Shown here piece by piece: positions 9,644 to 21,240 of a stretch of DNA of 60,000 nt. The position numbers and the translations under genes are program-made. The stretch is from Owenia fusiformis (lineage: Eukaryota; Annelida; Polychaeta; Sabellida; Oweniidae): contig CAIIXF020000008.1 of assembly GCA_903813345.2 (NCBI GenBank), positions 10,011,278 through 10,071,277 on the forward strand, written 5' to 3'. Each line of letters begins with the position of its first letter. Within the stretch, counting starts at the first letter, position 1. The notes under the pieces are model-generated. The model was not told where the DNA came from, made no database searches, and saw nothing but the letters and a program-made list of their open reading frames with translations.

Positions 9644-12600
9644 ATGAGTGACTTACCTAGAAAAGTTGTGGCGGATAGTTGTGCTGAACCTATAAAGCAA
9701 GCCGTACAGCCACATCCAGAAGAATATGATGAAGTAGATGGATGCTTAGCTGGGCCATATGCTAACAAAAGAATTGACAAAGCAACTGCCTTTCACCAAA
9801 GACAACAACATATAAATCAAGACAATTCTGATACATTACTTGACTCTGGACTTGGAGAAAGTTATGTTTCACCACCAAATAGTACTGAACTGTATACCCC
9901 CCAACAAACTAGTTACAACAGCGGAGATCTCAGCTCAAGGTTACAAAACATACATCTCAATCAACGAGAACAAACCAATCAAGTAACTGATGATCTTACT
10001 GCGGCGCAAACTGAAACCTTTTTCGATGAAAATTTACCAACAAATCTACCCAATGCTAATGTTACATGTCATTTAATCGAACCTGCAAAAGACAATGTAT
10101 CAGTACCACATGTTGTATTTGAAGTGCCCCAGATTTCACAGAAACAAAGGAACATCTACTCTCAAGATGGTGATTGGGATACGTAAGTTATTTTATTTAT
10201 TTAATTGTATTTGCATTTAGAAAAAATGCAAATGCAAGGGATAAATAGAGCATCCAGGGTTTGCACTAAATGCCCAGCTATTTTTCGCATTCAAAAATCG
10301 GAAAGTCCATTTCATTTTAAAATTATATTATATTTGAAGACTATAAACATGTTTATAACCTTATTCTGACCAGTGGAAGTTCCATTGCTAAACCAGATGC
10401 AATTTTGAGCCCTGGGATTTTCTTGGGAATTCCATTCATCACATTTACATAAGCTTCAAGGTCAAATATGTTTGCATGCATAGTGCATACATTGCATACA
10501 TGCAGCTCTGCATTCTATTGGATGGTTAATATTTTGAAATCATGCTCAGATGCATCAAATAAAAAATATCCCAAAATATTATGGCATTTTTAGAATTATC
10601 CAAATCTACTGTATATTATGCATTTTAAAATTTTTTGATTTACAGCCAGCTGCACATAGCCATTGCCCAGGGGCTTACAAGAATAACATATGAAATGATT
10701 GAAGAAACTCCAAGTTTTGAATATATAAACATTCGTAACAAACTCGGCCAAAGTCATCTCATTGTGGCTGCATTGACCAAACAGCCAGATGTTGTCCGTA
10801 AATTGTTATCATGGGGAGCTGACCCAGGTCTTGTAGACAGAAATGGTAACAGTCCTTTACATCATGCTTGCGAGGTGCAAGATCTAAGGACAGTATACCA
10901 GCTTACAAATCCTCTGACCTTGAAGGAAACTGAAATGGTACCATACAACTTTCCTAAATATGAAATGGATGTCAATACAAGGAATTATGAAGGTAAAGAA
11001 TCATAAAAAATGTCTTTAGATTTTGAATCAAAAATTTGATTTTAAGATGTCACTTTACAAAACACGGTGGAGCTGTTTTGTCAAGTTATTTCCAGTTGAA
11101 TTTTAGGAGTTTTAGTTTTGTTTCATTTCCTTAAACTATCCTGTTTGAAAGCTCCATTTCATTTCGACAGTTCAACAATGAAGAAATACCACAGTATTTG
11201 TAAATGTTCTCAGAATTTAAGTCACATCCTGGTCACATGCGATCATATATGAAAGGAAATACCATGTGACTAATGCTTAAACCAATCACAGATCATAAAA
11301 TGAAGTACCAAACCTATCACTTGAAAATGTTTATTTTATATTCATACATCAAATCTCATGCAATTTATCGGTAATAAATACTTCACTTCAATACCAGGCA
11401 CTCAGTAATTTGTCTGTCATGTTTTTTTTGTTTTCATCTTGGTTTTTTAGTTTGTATTTTAGAAAGGTCAGTCCAAGGGTACATTGCCAGCAGTTGCAAA
11501 GTTCAGAATTCAATCTCATGATTTACATGGCTAACAATAAAAAATTTGTTGCTAAGAGTTTTCTAGTACTGTAACCCAGGCAAAGATATGATGACCTTGT
11601 TTATAAAATGGTTTTGAAAAATTCTTGTAAACAACTTGGAACGTCAATAACTTTCTAATGTCAACTTGACATCTTGATTCTCCTGTAGCATTCTAAATGC
11701 AATATGACGCTGTATCAAATCCCTTTCGTTTTATTGTGTACAATATATATAATGTTTTCCTTATATTCATGGTAACTATTTATTTTTTATTTATTTAGGG
11801 TACACCCCAGTGCACATTGCTTCCTCCGTCAATTGTATATCAATCGTAGAATACCTGGCTGCCGTAGGAGCTAATATGAATGCCCCTGATGGAAAGAGCG
11901 GAAGGACTGCCCTACATCATGCTGTAGAGGCTGGCAACTTTGAAATGTGCATGACCCTATTGAAAGGTGGCGCTTTTGTCGATTCAAAAGCCTATGATGG
12001 AAGCACCCCCCTGAAGCTTGCATATGCCGTGAAGCACCCCCAAATCATTGATTTATTGATACAAAGAGGGGCCAACAAAGAGTATGCCATGTATGAGAGC
12101 GATAGCCAATCAGATGATGATGAAGTAAGTTGAACTTCAGTGACATTTCATGCGGTACATCGCATTTAACAAAATAACAGCTGATATTATTTTTGAGACG
12201 TGTCCTTTATCAGGGTTTTCATTTCTGGAAGTATCCGGTTTTAATTGTAACACAATAGCATCTAGAATTTCCTGTTTGGAAATTGTGGTGGTCCAGTAAA
12301 CAAGTGATGAATACAAATTAAAGGGGATTCCCCTGATCTAAATAGATAATTGAGTGAATCATCATGTACTCAGCTGCTCATCCTTATAGATAAACATCTG
12401 CTGTGTTATCTGTAGGCTGATCATAGTGGCTCATTTCCAATAGCTCATCATCATCATTTGTCGATATGGAAATTTTATTGCTAAAGTATTTCATCACGTC
12501 ATACTTCATTTGTTTCATCAGCACGTGTGGGCAGTTAATAACCATGGGAGATGGGACTCACTTTCTGATCTTTATGTTGATATGGCTAACTTTTGTACTC

Positions 12601-12937
12601 ATAATAGATGTGATGTCAGTCATTGTATTATGCAATCTCTTCAACATATTACATTAACAAATTTTGATGTTAAACATAAGAATGTACTAAAGGCTATATT
12701 TGAAAAATCAAAACTCAGTGAAACATTATCAACCAAAAAAACATCTGCACCATTAAAGTTTTTAGTATCAACTTAAAATGTTTAATTGATATAAGTCTTT
12801 GAATGGCCCTTTAACACTTATGAATGTACACCCTGTTTTACTTTTGAAAGGCAATATAATGCATTTTTGTAAATTGTGTTTTTCAGATGGATGGAAGCTA
12901 CGATGACTTCCAAATGGCTGGCCAACCATTGAACTAA
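9644..12937 (+). CDS. IkB / cactus-type NF-kB inhibitor (ankyrin repeats)
   Basis: Four coding exons join in phase: 9644-10182, 10646-10992, 11799-12124 and 12887-12937 (420 residues, TAA stop). IkB proteins hold Rel/NF-kB dimers in the cytoplasm until IKK phosphorylation and ubiquitination destroy them. The long N-terminal region carries DSGLGES at residues 67-73, a DSGxxxS phosphodegron of the kind read by beta-TrCP. Six ankyrin repeats follow from residue 180: QLHIAIAQG, LGQSHLIVAAL, NSPLHHAC, YTPVHIASS, RTALHHAVEAGN and STPLKLAYAVKHP. The C-terminus is acidic (SDSQSDDDE, then DGSYDDF), as in the PEST tails of IkBs. Vertebrate IkB-alpha is shorter (317 residues); the extra length is N-terminal. 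The ATG at 9644 is chosen because the open frame upstream has no other ATG and an acceptor lies just before it. kappaB sites at 9287 and 12323 suggest autoregulation. Which IkB paralogue it is cannot be decided. Confidence 0.95.
12323..12333. promoter_or_regulatory. kappaB site in IkB intron 3
   Basis: GGGGATTCCCC, a perfect GGGRNNYYCC match, lies 199 bp after the third coding exon within the 762-bp intron (12125-12886). It could act as an intronic enhancer for the same gene. Confidence 0.55.
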
Positions 12938-14430
12938 ACAGCACTAACCTACTGTAGGTATAGTATGGGTAACTTCAAGATGCAACAAAATAGAATCCAA
13001 TGGGATGTTAAGTCAACAGTCAATGGGACCCATGGTATATTGTGGTTTTGAGGTAGGGGAGGGTCAAATAAAGGGGAAGAGTCGACATTTTGTAAGCATC
13101 TTGAAATAAGCAAATATTCCTGTATAGAAATTATCCCTCTAAGGTTGAGAATTTCTGATAGTTTCTCGCCACCTGGCACTATTTCGCACAAACATTCCAA
13201 CTTCAGTTCAGTATACCATCTTCGAGAGACTAATATTTCATCTGAAATATGTGAGGTGTATAAAGAACATTGTGCAGAAGGGCCTAGAGAGGCATGTTCC
13301 AGCAATGAGGCACAAGGAATGGAATACATAAAAGGCATTTTACTCAAATACAGAGACAATGGCTTAAGAATGTATAAACAGTACATACACAAAGGCCTAG
13401 GATGGAAGGCCAGTAGTAAGGAGCAGCTAAGACTATCATTGCAATGTCATCAATGCAAATATGTGTGCAGTAAATACAACCGATCTCATGTACACTGTTA
13501 ATGTATGTACCTGGAGAATGATATTGGACGTTGTCATCTTCATATAAGAAGATGTAAGTGGTGTAAAATATGATACAGCACAAGGTTATACTTCTTTATT
13601 GAAATGCATTTAAAATGAAACATCTTAAAAAATGTGGTGCCCAACATATTGAAAATTGCTTTTCTTCATAATTATCTTTCATATTTTATTTGAACTTTAC
13701 ATTTCCATCCAAAGGTGTGCTTCTCTTTATATTGTTGAGTTTTGTTTTCAGTATGTTGAGCATCACTTTTTCACTAAAAGTAGAAAATGTATACCTGATG
13801 CATGGTATTAGGTAGAATTGAATGAAAGGCTTGCCATGTTAACTGTGATATAACATCAAGGTGCTGTTAGTGGGAGGGGGTCAATTCAGGATTTCGAATA
13901 ATCCGTAAGAGAACGCTCAAAGACTAACTAGTCAGCTAGTCAAGGTATCTGAAGAACTGAGACAAAGGTAACAACTTTATTACTGTAAAAATACTGTAAG
14001 TTCAAGAACATCTACTTCGGTATTATATATTCAAAATGTAAGAACATCAGACTTTTGTCTTTCGAAATAAAGTTGAAAAGATGAATGGAAAACTGAAAAG
14101 AGTATGTGTCAAAAAAATAATGGTTTAGTTTTTTTAGAGTTTGAGTTAGTACTTTGAAAGTTCAAAGTTACAGTGAGAAATTACAATATGATTTTTAGTG
14201 ACAAATTAGTCATAAAATATAGATATCATTTCTTTTTCATTATAAATCAATTTCTGTTGCTTACCTATGCATACCCTTTAGATTTTAACACATGTATACA
14301 CTGATTAGTTTGCTGATTTGTACACTTTGTAAATAATAATGGCATTATGTGCAATTAGGCTATATTTTATTTACATATTCAGGTTTTGAAATGCGAAATA
14401 TGTAGTTTTAAAAAGGCTTGTGACAATAAA
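12938..14430 (+). other. Putative 3' UTR of the IkB gene
   Basis: After the stop there is AT-rich sequence without another supported exon. AATAAA signals at 14066-14071 and 14425-14430 would end a 3' UTR of about 1.1-1.5 kb. An open frame at 13145-13501 (118 codons) lies inside it and overlaps open frames on the other strand. I treat it as chance. Confidence 0.5.
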
Positions 14431-15460
14431 CAGGAAAAAAATGCAAATTCCAAATCCTTGACAGAATTTTTATTAACATGTAGCTGTATTGGTTAAACTA
14501 CATAAATGTGGGTATTCTGGCAAAAAATGGGTTTAGTTAACAATATTTACTTTTTATATTTATTATTATTATTATGTAAGTAGTAGTAAATATGAATAAT
14601 CATTTTACTGTAGATTAGGTAGTTGCAAATCATTAGATAAAATAAAATTTTGTAGAAATACATGTATATATACTTTATTATCAATAATCAGGAATATATT
14701 TTTGTATTTGCACATTTATATCAACATAAATAAAACTGGATTTTCTTTAAAAAAAGATTTTACCTTGACTTGATCATTGTTCAGGTATTTGGAAATATTT
14801 GACAAAGGCCATGATATGATTTTCCATTGTGACGAATGCAGAATATAGAATGGAAACATACAATACATGTAATATATATATAAACTTTTAGATGTTAAAA
14901 CAAACAAATTAACTCCTGGCTTTATACAACACTGACATATAAAGCAAAATTGACCTTGTATGACATCTTGTTTAAAACCGAGTCTGCTTTTAAATTGTAT
15001 TTGAATATAAAACAAGCTTAGCGTATTAACATTTTTTCATTATATATAATATAAATAATCATTAGTGTTTCACCAAAAATATGTTTAACATGTTTGATTT
15101 TCAATATAACCATCCTGTTACTACTGTTATATCTCAGTCCTACATTTAGGCATTGAATAATAATTGTTCAAAGGAAATACATGCAATCCATCAATGGTAA
15201 ATTTTCACCATTTGTAGGACTATAAGATGTACAGAAATGCATCTATTTAACATAGGTTCCATAACATTTGATATTTATATGTAATACATTCATATATGTG
15301 ATAATATTTACAACTTTGGTGCTATCATCCAGTCCTTTGATCCATTTTGGATCAGTAAGATTTTCTGACAACCATGAGGTGAATGGTGATGGATGATAGT
15401 AGGTGAAACTGATGTATTTGGAAAGATGTATAAATGTTTGTAGATGTATAATTGTTTTGA
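14431..15460. other. Intergenic, nothing recognised
   Basis: AT-rich sequence with short TTATTA runs near 14560. No gene, RNA or repeat unit could be supported. Confidence 0.4.
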
Positions 15461-15464
15461 GCGC

Positions 15465-15865
15465 TTCTTTAAATGTGTAAGATAAAAGGGGCATTAAATG
15501 TGTAAGATAAAACATATTAAATGTGTAAGATAAAACAGACATTAAATGTGTAAGATAAAACATATTAAATGTGTAAGATAAAACAGACATTAAATGTGTA
15601 AGATAAAAGAGATGTTAAATATGTAAGATAAAACAGACATTAAATGTGTAGGATAAAACATATTAAATGTGTAAGATAAAAGTGACATTAAATGTGTAAG
15701 ATAAAATAGTCGTTAAATGTGTAAGATAAAACAGACATTAAATGTGTAAGATAAAACAGACAGTAAACTGGAAAATGTGTAAGATAAAAGAGATGTTAAA
15801 TGTGTAAGATAAAACAGACATTAAATGTGTAAGATAAAACAGCCAGTAAATGTGTAAGATAAATG
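15465..15865. repeat. Minisatellite, about 25-bp unit
   Basis: About sixteen units of ATTAAATGTGTAAGATAAAA followed by a short variable end (CAGAC, GTGAC, GAGATG or CAT). Unit length varies between about 19 and 30 bp. Two looser TGTAAGATA matches follow near 15960 and 15995. The apparent minus-strand protein here (repeating SYTFNMFYLTHLM) is the array translated. Confidence 0.95.
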
Positions 15866-15869
15866 GGCT

Positions 15870-17655
15870 CTAAAGGTGAAGAACTTGTTTTTAAATAGAG
15901 AATTGAGTTAACGTCTTTTGAATGCAGAAAATGTATATTGTGTACATTGTGGTGGGGATGTAAGATAAATGATGTAGCTTCTTGTATGATATGTGTAAGA
16001 TATGAAATAAATATTAACTTTTAAGACACTTTATTCTTGTATTACTGTTTATACACAATTCAGTAAATGTACCCTGGAGTACACCCTATATAATTTTAAA
16101 AGTTGTAAAATAACCATCAAGAACTCCAGAAAAGAGTTATACACCCACCAAGTTATGACAAAATCAATACTATTCTTAACATTAGAAATCTCCATAAAGA
16201 AAACTGTGAAGTTTGGAAAATACTCCAGGAATGAAATGATACCTAACATCGCTTGGGAATCCCTATGGTTTATGTTTTGTTCCTGCTTGAAAAGTTTAAG
16301 GGAATTCAAAGTTGAATTCTCAGAAAGCTATCTGGATTTAATGATACAGTTTACAGTGAACTCATTGAGGAAGTATCACAAGCAATATCTGAATTGCAAA
16401 GAAATATACTAAAATGTAAATGAAACTGGAAAACCAAATAATAAACAAAAAAGTGAGAGACAAACATGTATTGAGACTAAATCCTTTTAATCAGAATTTA
16501 ATCGACTCATTTTATAGAAAGTGACTGTTAGTCTTGATTGAATCAGGTTTTAAATGATGAAAACTGAACCAAACCAACATCTTATAATTCCATTCTTTTA
16601 TTACATTCACCCAATTTTTTCCCTTTCTATTCTCCAGTCTTAAGTTTGGGAGAAACCAAAAATTGATTTATATTGTATTTGGATTACACTGGAGCTCTTG
16701 AGAAACTAAGATTTTGAGGACTTTGGAATGGTTTGTGCCGACCCAACTCCAGACTCCTATTTTATCACTGACATTTTTATCTCAAGGTGAACATGATTTG
16801 GGAGCATGTTATGCCTGTTATGTTAGCATACAGCCAATAGCAACTCAAGTATGTTTATCAATAACATGAGCACCTCCAAGGTGATTTGCAACAATAAGGA
16901 ATGGGGATTCCCCTTTCTACTTGCACCCAATTGCCTTCATTTAATCCTTTTCAAATATTTATAAACGTTTTTCATTGTTTGATCTTGGAGTTTATTCATA
17001 CATCCACATTTTGATGTTGGCCAATCGATCAGAATACATAAAGTATACCTGATATTTTTATACCTTCATTCTCAACTCAAACCAAGTTATCTCAACCCAG
17101 ACTCAACTCAATCCTGATGCTATAAGGAGCAATATAACATTATTTTATTATATTATGTCATAATATACTAAATCATGTAATGTATTGTATTTTGAAGTGA
17201 CAGCTTCGAAATATTCTTATTTGTGTATTAAATATGATATACAAAACTATGATAGAAAAGTTTTTTATTATTTTTGATGAAATGTTTTGGGGTTGAGCTC
17301 AATGAATTGGGGTTAGCTGATCGGTACCTTTCAATAGAACAAAATGAAAGTAAAAATACAATAAAATACTGATGCAAAAGATTCGGTATTTCAGAAAAAG
17401 TCAATAAGACATAAGGTCTCTGACTGAATGTTTGTATTATACTCATAGAATTCCTTTATCAAGTTGTTAGCAATACACGGTGACAGTGACCTATACTGCT
17501 TTCAGCTGATTCAAAATATGTGAGGTAATACATGTATAATTGTAAGGGTTTTACTCTTAGGGCCAGTGACATTTACAGAACAATGACATTTAAACTAGTC
17601 ATACACCAATAGGGATTTGATATGGGAAATATCACAAGGATGATTTAATAAATAT
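15870..17655. other. Intergenic, no supported gene
   Basis: Overlapping short open frames at 16049-16412 on both strands show no motif. One palindromic kappaB-type match, GGGGATTCCCC, occurs at 16903-16913. Otherwise nothing stands out. Confidence 0.4.
16903..16913. promoter_or_regulatory. Distal kappaB-type site
   Basis: GGGGATTCCCC identical to the site in IkB intron 3, about 4 kb beyond the IkB stop codon. It may be a distal element or chance. No other regulatory context is visible. Confidence 0.35.
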
Positions 17656-17661
17656 ATAGGG

Positions 17662-17802
17662 GTTATGCACTGGGAGGTTTTGGATACAGGGAATATCCCG
17701 AGGGATATACAATATATCTTCCCGAGGGACCGAAGGGACCGAGGGAAGATGTATTGTATATCCCAAGGGATATTCCATGTATCCAAACCGACCGTGCATA
17801 AC
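17662..17802. repeat. Long near-perfect palindrome
   Basis: The left arm starts GTTATGCACTGGGAGG and the right arm ends CGACCGTGCATAAC. The arms are about 60 bp, meeting at a small loop near 17733 with repeated GAGGGACCGA. Matching internal blocks include GGATATACAATATATCTTCCC and its complement. This sequence should extrude a strong hairpin. Confidence 0.9.
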
Positions 17803-17806
17803 TGGT

Positions 17807-18138
17807 GTATCTCATACTTGAGTGGGTTTAGGGTAGATATAACCTTTTCCACCTTTTTCAAATGACAAGATATTTATATTTAACATTTTCGTAATATTCT
17901 TTTTGTTCAATACAATGAAATTGTAACATTTAAACTTAAAAAAATTAAATTTTAAAATTAAAAAATTAAAACTTTTGATATTTAAACTTTTGAAAAATTC
18001 CCGGGAGCGGGATGGATATATTATATCTGCCCGCATTTGGCCTGGAGCGGGACATATACAATATATCCTGCCCGCTCCTCAGATACGATATATATTCCCG
18101 AGTGATATCTACCCCAAACCCACTCAAGTATGAGATAC
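17807..18138. repeat. Foldback element next to the palindrome
   Basis: Arms of 34 bp at 17807-17840 (GTATCTCATACTTGAGTGGG...) and 18105-18138 are near-exact reverse complements. Inside, AGCGGGATGGATATATTATA and GCGGGACATATACAATATAT form further inverted pairs. It abuts the palindrome at 17662-17802, and both share GATATAC/ATATATC blocks, so they may be parts of one element. Confidence 0.85.
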
Positions 18139-18439
18139 GATGTGATATTCCTCATATCATTCCAACAGCTGAAAAATGAATTTATACAATGGTCAAAACC
18201 AATATCTACCTCAAAAATTATCTGTTGGATAAGAACACAATAAATAAATTTTCAGAAATGTCAATGTACATGTACAATGTATTTCATGTATATAGCTCAT
18301 GGGTGTAGCGCCCAGTACGCCTGGTACAGTGGTATGCACAGGCGAATCAGATGGTTGCAAATACAACCACTGGATTGGTATCGATATGGCGAATGATGAA
18401 CACATGTTTCTCTTTAACCTGAGTCATCAACAAATTCTG

Positions 18440-18870
18440 AAAATTTTACACATCGTCAATCTAGTGATCATCTTTTGAATGGTAACAGTTTAATCTAAGA
18501 AATATATACATGTGTATACTTTTTTCTATATTGTTTTAGAAAACACACGAGACATTTCTTTTGTTCTTCGTGTCATATGTTCTGAATGAAACGAAACATC
18601 TATCCGACGTGTTTAGGTCTCTCAATATTGTAATTGTACAAAGGAAAGTTTGGTTGATTTGAAAAAGTATCTTGTTAACAAAATAAAAGGTTTACTCTAA
18701 TATTTATCTATTTTTTTTTTAATACTTTTGTTAAATCAACCAAATTTTCCTTTGTATAACTATAATATTGAGAGGTCTAAGAAAATGTTGTATATGCTAT
18801 TTTGTTCCAACAAGGTTCGGAAAGATATTTTATTTCATTCTGAAAAATGGTAGAAAGGAACAAAAAACAA
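18440..18870. repeat. Dispersed repeat with internal inversion
   Basis: Bases of about 18450-18640 match 3170-3365 in reverse orientation. Within the block, sequence near 18590-18690 matches, inverted, sequence near 18725-18840 (CAATATTGTAATTGTACAAAGG versus CCTTTGTATAACTATAATATTG; GAAACATCTATCCGA versus TCGGAAAGATATTTT). It is a foldback element sharing arms with the repeat at about 3.2 kb. Confidence 0.7.
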
Positions 18871-20780
18871 TTGCACTAAAAATCAAAAAATGTTAACAAA
18901 AACGGTTATAAAAAATATATTCAAATAATTTTCCCATTAAATTGTTTTCATTCTGTGACCATTACATGAAGAGATAACATTAAAGCACTGGAAGTCCTCT
19001 TGTGAGTCACTGTCATTGTTTCTTTCCCTTTAAGAGTAGAGCACTCATCAATGAATGGATTTCCAATATTCTATATTGACCATTAATAAAATTTTATTCC
19101 ACAATATCATCTCTGATGCTGGGTCCAGTGCAAGGTTTTGATTAACATAAGATCAAATATAATTGATTTTGATTTGACATAGGATCAAACATGGGAATTT
19201 GCACTTGTTTAGATGGTGCTTCCAAGTGGCTACACCGATTTGAACATCTTATCTCAGAGCATTAGAAAACAGTTTTTATTTTATTCTATACAGGTTAATT
19301 TTGACAGAATCCTAACCATTGATTGATAAAATAATTTATAATTGATTTTATTTGTTCAACTACAGATTAGATAACTTTCTATTCTGACAACTTCAATACA
19401 TTTTATAGTTACTGCATATTTCTATTATTGACATATAATGGCATTTCTTTTTGAAATGGATTAATGTCATAAAAATTCCACATGAATGTTTTTGCTGCTA
19501 ATTATTTTGTGATACATTATTATACTTTGATGACATCTCTATGTAGGTGGATATTATACATATCTATTAGTATTTGAGGTAGATAATCAATAGAAATGAG
19601 GTAGGTTGTCACATTATTACTATAAGGTGAGTTCATATGAACTGAAATTTTCACATATTATTTTTTGAAATATTATCTAACTTCATGAGTGGTAGATGAC
19701 ATAAAAAAATTTCTGGAAAGCTGGAGTGTTTTTAGCATTATTGAAAGCACTTTTCATTTGCCAAAACTTCCTTCCCTGTGTATTTATTTAGTAAACATAC
19801 TATTACATTACCAGGGCAGTCCCATTGTACCCCATGTTATTGAATCTACTGAATCTACATGGGTCAAAACCCTTCTATTAAAAAAAGAATATGACGAAGA
19901 AAGATCCTGACTACTAAGGAAGGCGCCAATCTTATTGATACCTGTCAACTGTAAACATAATTTCTTGTTGATTATAATGGTACACAGTGACAAAGTACGC
20001 ATGCAGAGTAGGTTTCAAAAGGTTTTAAGAGTACAAAATAATTTAAGATCAATATATTAATGTTAAAGGTTTTACATATTGACATATTTAAGACTAATCA
20101 ATACACTTTTATACCTATTGACATGAAAGGTCAATTGAGATTGTGTGTACAAGGCTCATAAAAACCAACTTGGGAATCCCATCCATGATATCAGAAGCAA
20201 CACAGGTGGTCTGGACATGTTAACCCTCACATACTATCAAGTACATTACTTCATTTCTCTGCATGTATCTGTCCTATTCATAGATCACTTTCTAAAACCA
20301 TCATGTTATCTCATATATGGATGCAAGTTCAGCTTCAATGTATCAATTTGAATCTACATCATTCCGTGACTGCAATTTCTCAAATGATGGTTAGCATTGT
20401 GAACACTTCTGATAAGTCTGAATCAATGGAACACAGCCAGATAATGCTACAAGATGTCAAGATTATTGTCAGGAATGTAATGAGTATGATTTTATATGAA
20501 CCCATATACCTAAAGAATCTAATGTTATTTTTACATTTACAAAGTGAATGTAACATTAAATGCTGACAAGCTAATAATAATTATCCAAGGCATTTCCTTC
20601 CCTTTTGAGTCAGAATTGCATTGAAATGAAACAGCAAGATTTGATGAGTATCATACAAGGCATTCATATAACATAATGTCACAATCTGGTTCCAAACCCA
20701 GCATTCAAGAGTGAAAGTGTTTGCCCCTTAATGTTGTGGTTAAAACACAGTAAGATTACAAAAGTGTAACAATTTGTTAC
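18870..20780. other. Intergenic, nothing recognised
   Basis: AT-rich sequence. Short open frames at 19689-19910 and 20145-20566 lack motifs, plausible splice structure and family resemblance. Confidence 0.4.
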
Positions 20781-20789
20781 AGATATTAA

Positions 20790-21240
20790 CTATTGGTCAT
20801 CAAAGCTCTTTTGTCCCTAGGTATCAGCATATAAAATTTGAACCGAATCTGTCCACTGGTATTTGAGTTATCAAAGTTCACATTTTTTTACAAAAATTGG
20901 CAGCCATTTTTAAATTGAGCAGCCATCTCAAAAATGTTTTCTCGAGCTAAGCTTCTTTGACCCTTGGCATCAGTATATAAAATTTGAACCGAATCCATCG
21001 ACTAGTATTTAAGTTATCAAAAATTACATTTCTTATGAAAAACGGTTGTCATTTTGAATTGAGCAGCCATACTGAAAATGCCTTCTCAAGCAGATGTCCT
21101 ACACCCATAAGCCTATAAAAATTGAATCAAGACAGTCAATCGGTATTTGAGTTATCATCCGAACAAACAATTGGAGAGATGGACAAATGCACAAGCGGCT
21201 TCTCTAGATCCCTACGAACTTTGTTCTGTGGGATAAAAAG
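20790..21240. repeat. Three diverged tandem units of a dispersed element
   Basis: ATCAGCATATAAAATTTGAA and close variants, followed by CCGAATC, an ACTGGTATTTGAGTTATCA block and TTGAGCAGCCAT, recur near 20825, 20970 and 21105. The last unit runs into a tail with CACAAGCGGCTTCTCTAGAT. The tail looks like the end of a non-autonomous transposon. I cannot name the family. Confidence 0.6.

Noticed and set aside
12466-12776. Two overlapping open frames in IkB intron 3
   Set aside because: Both are in an intron whose flanking exons join in phase without them. No domain is recognised; at most a decayed insertion.
13145-13501. 118-codon open frame after the IkB stop
   Set aside because: Lies in the likely 3' UTR, overlaps minus-strand open frames and has no recognisable motif.
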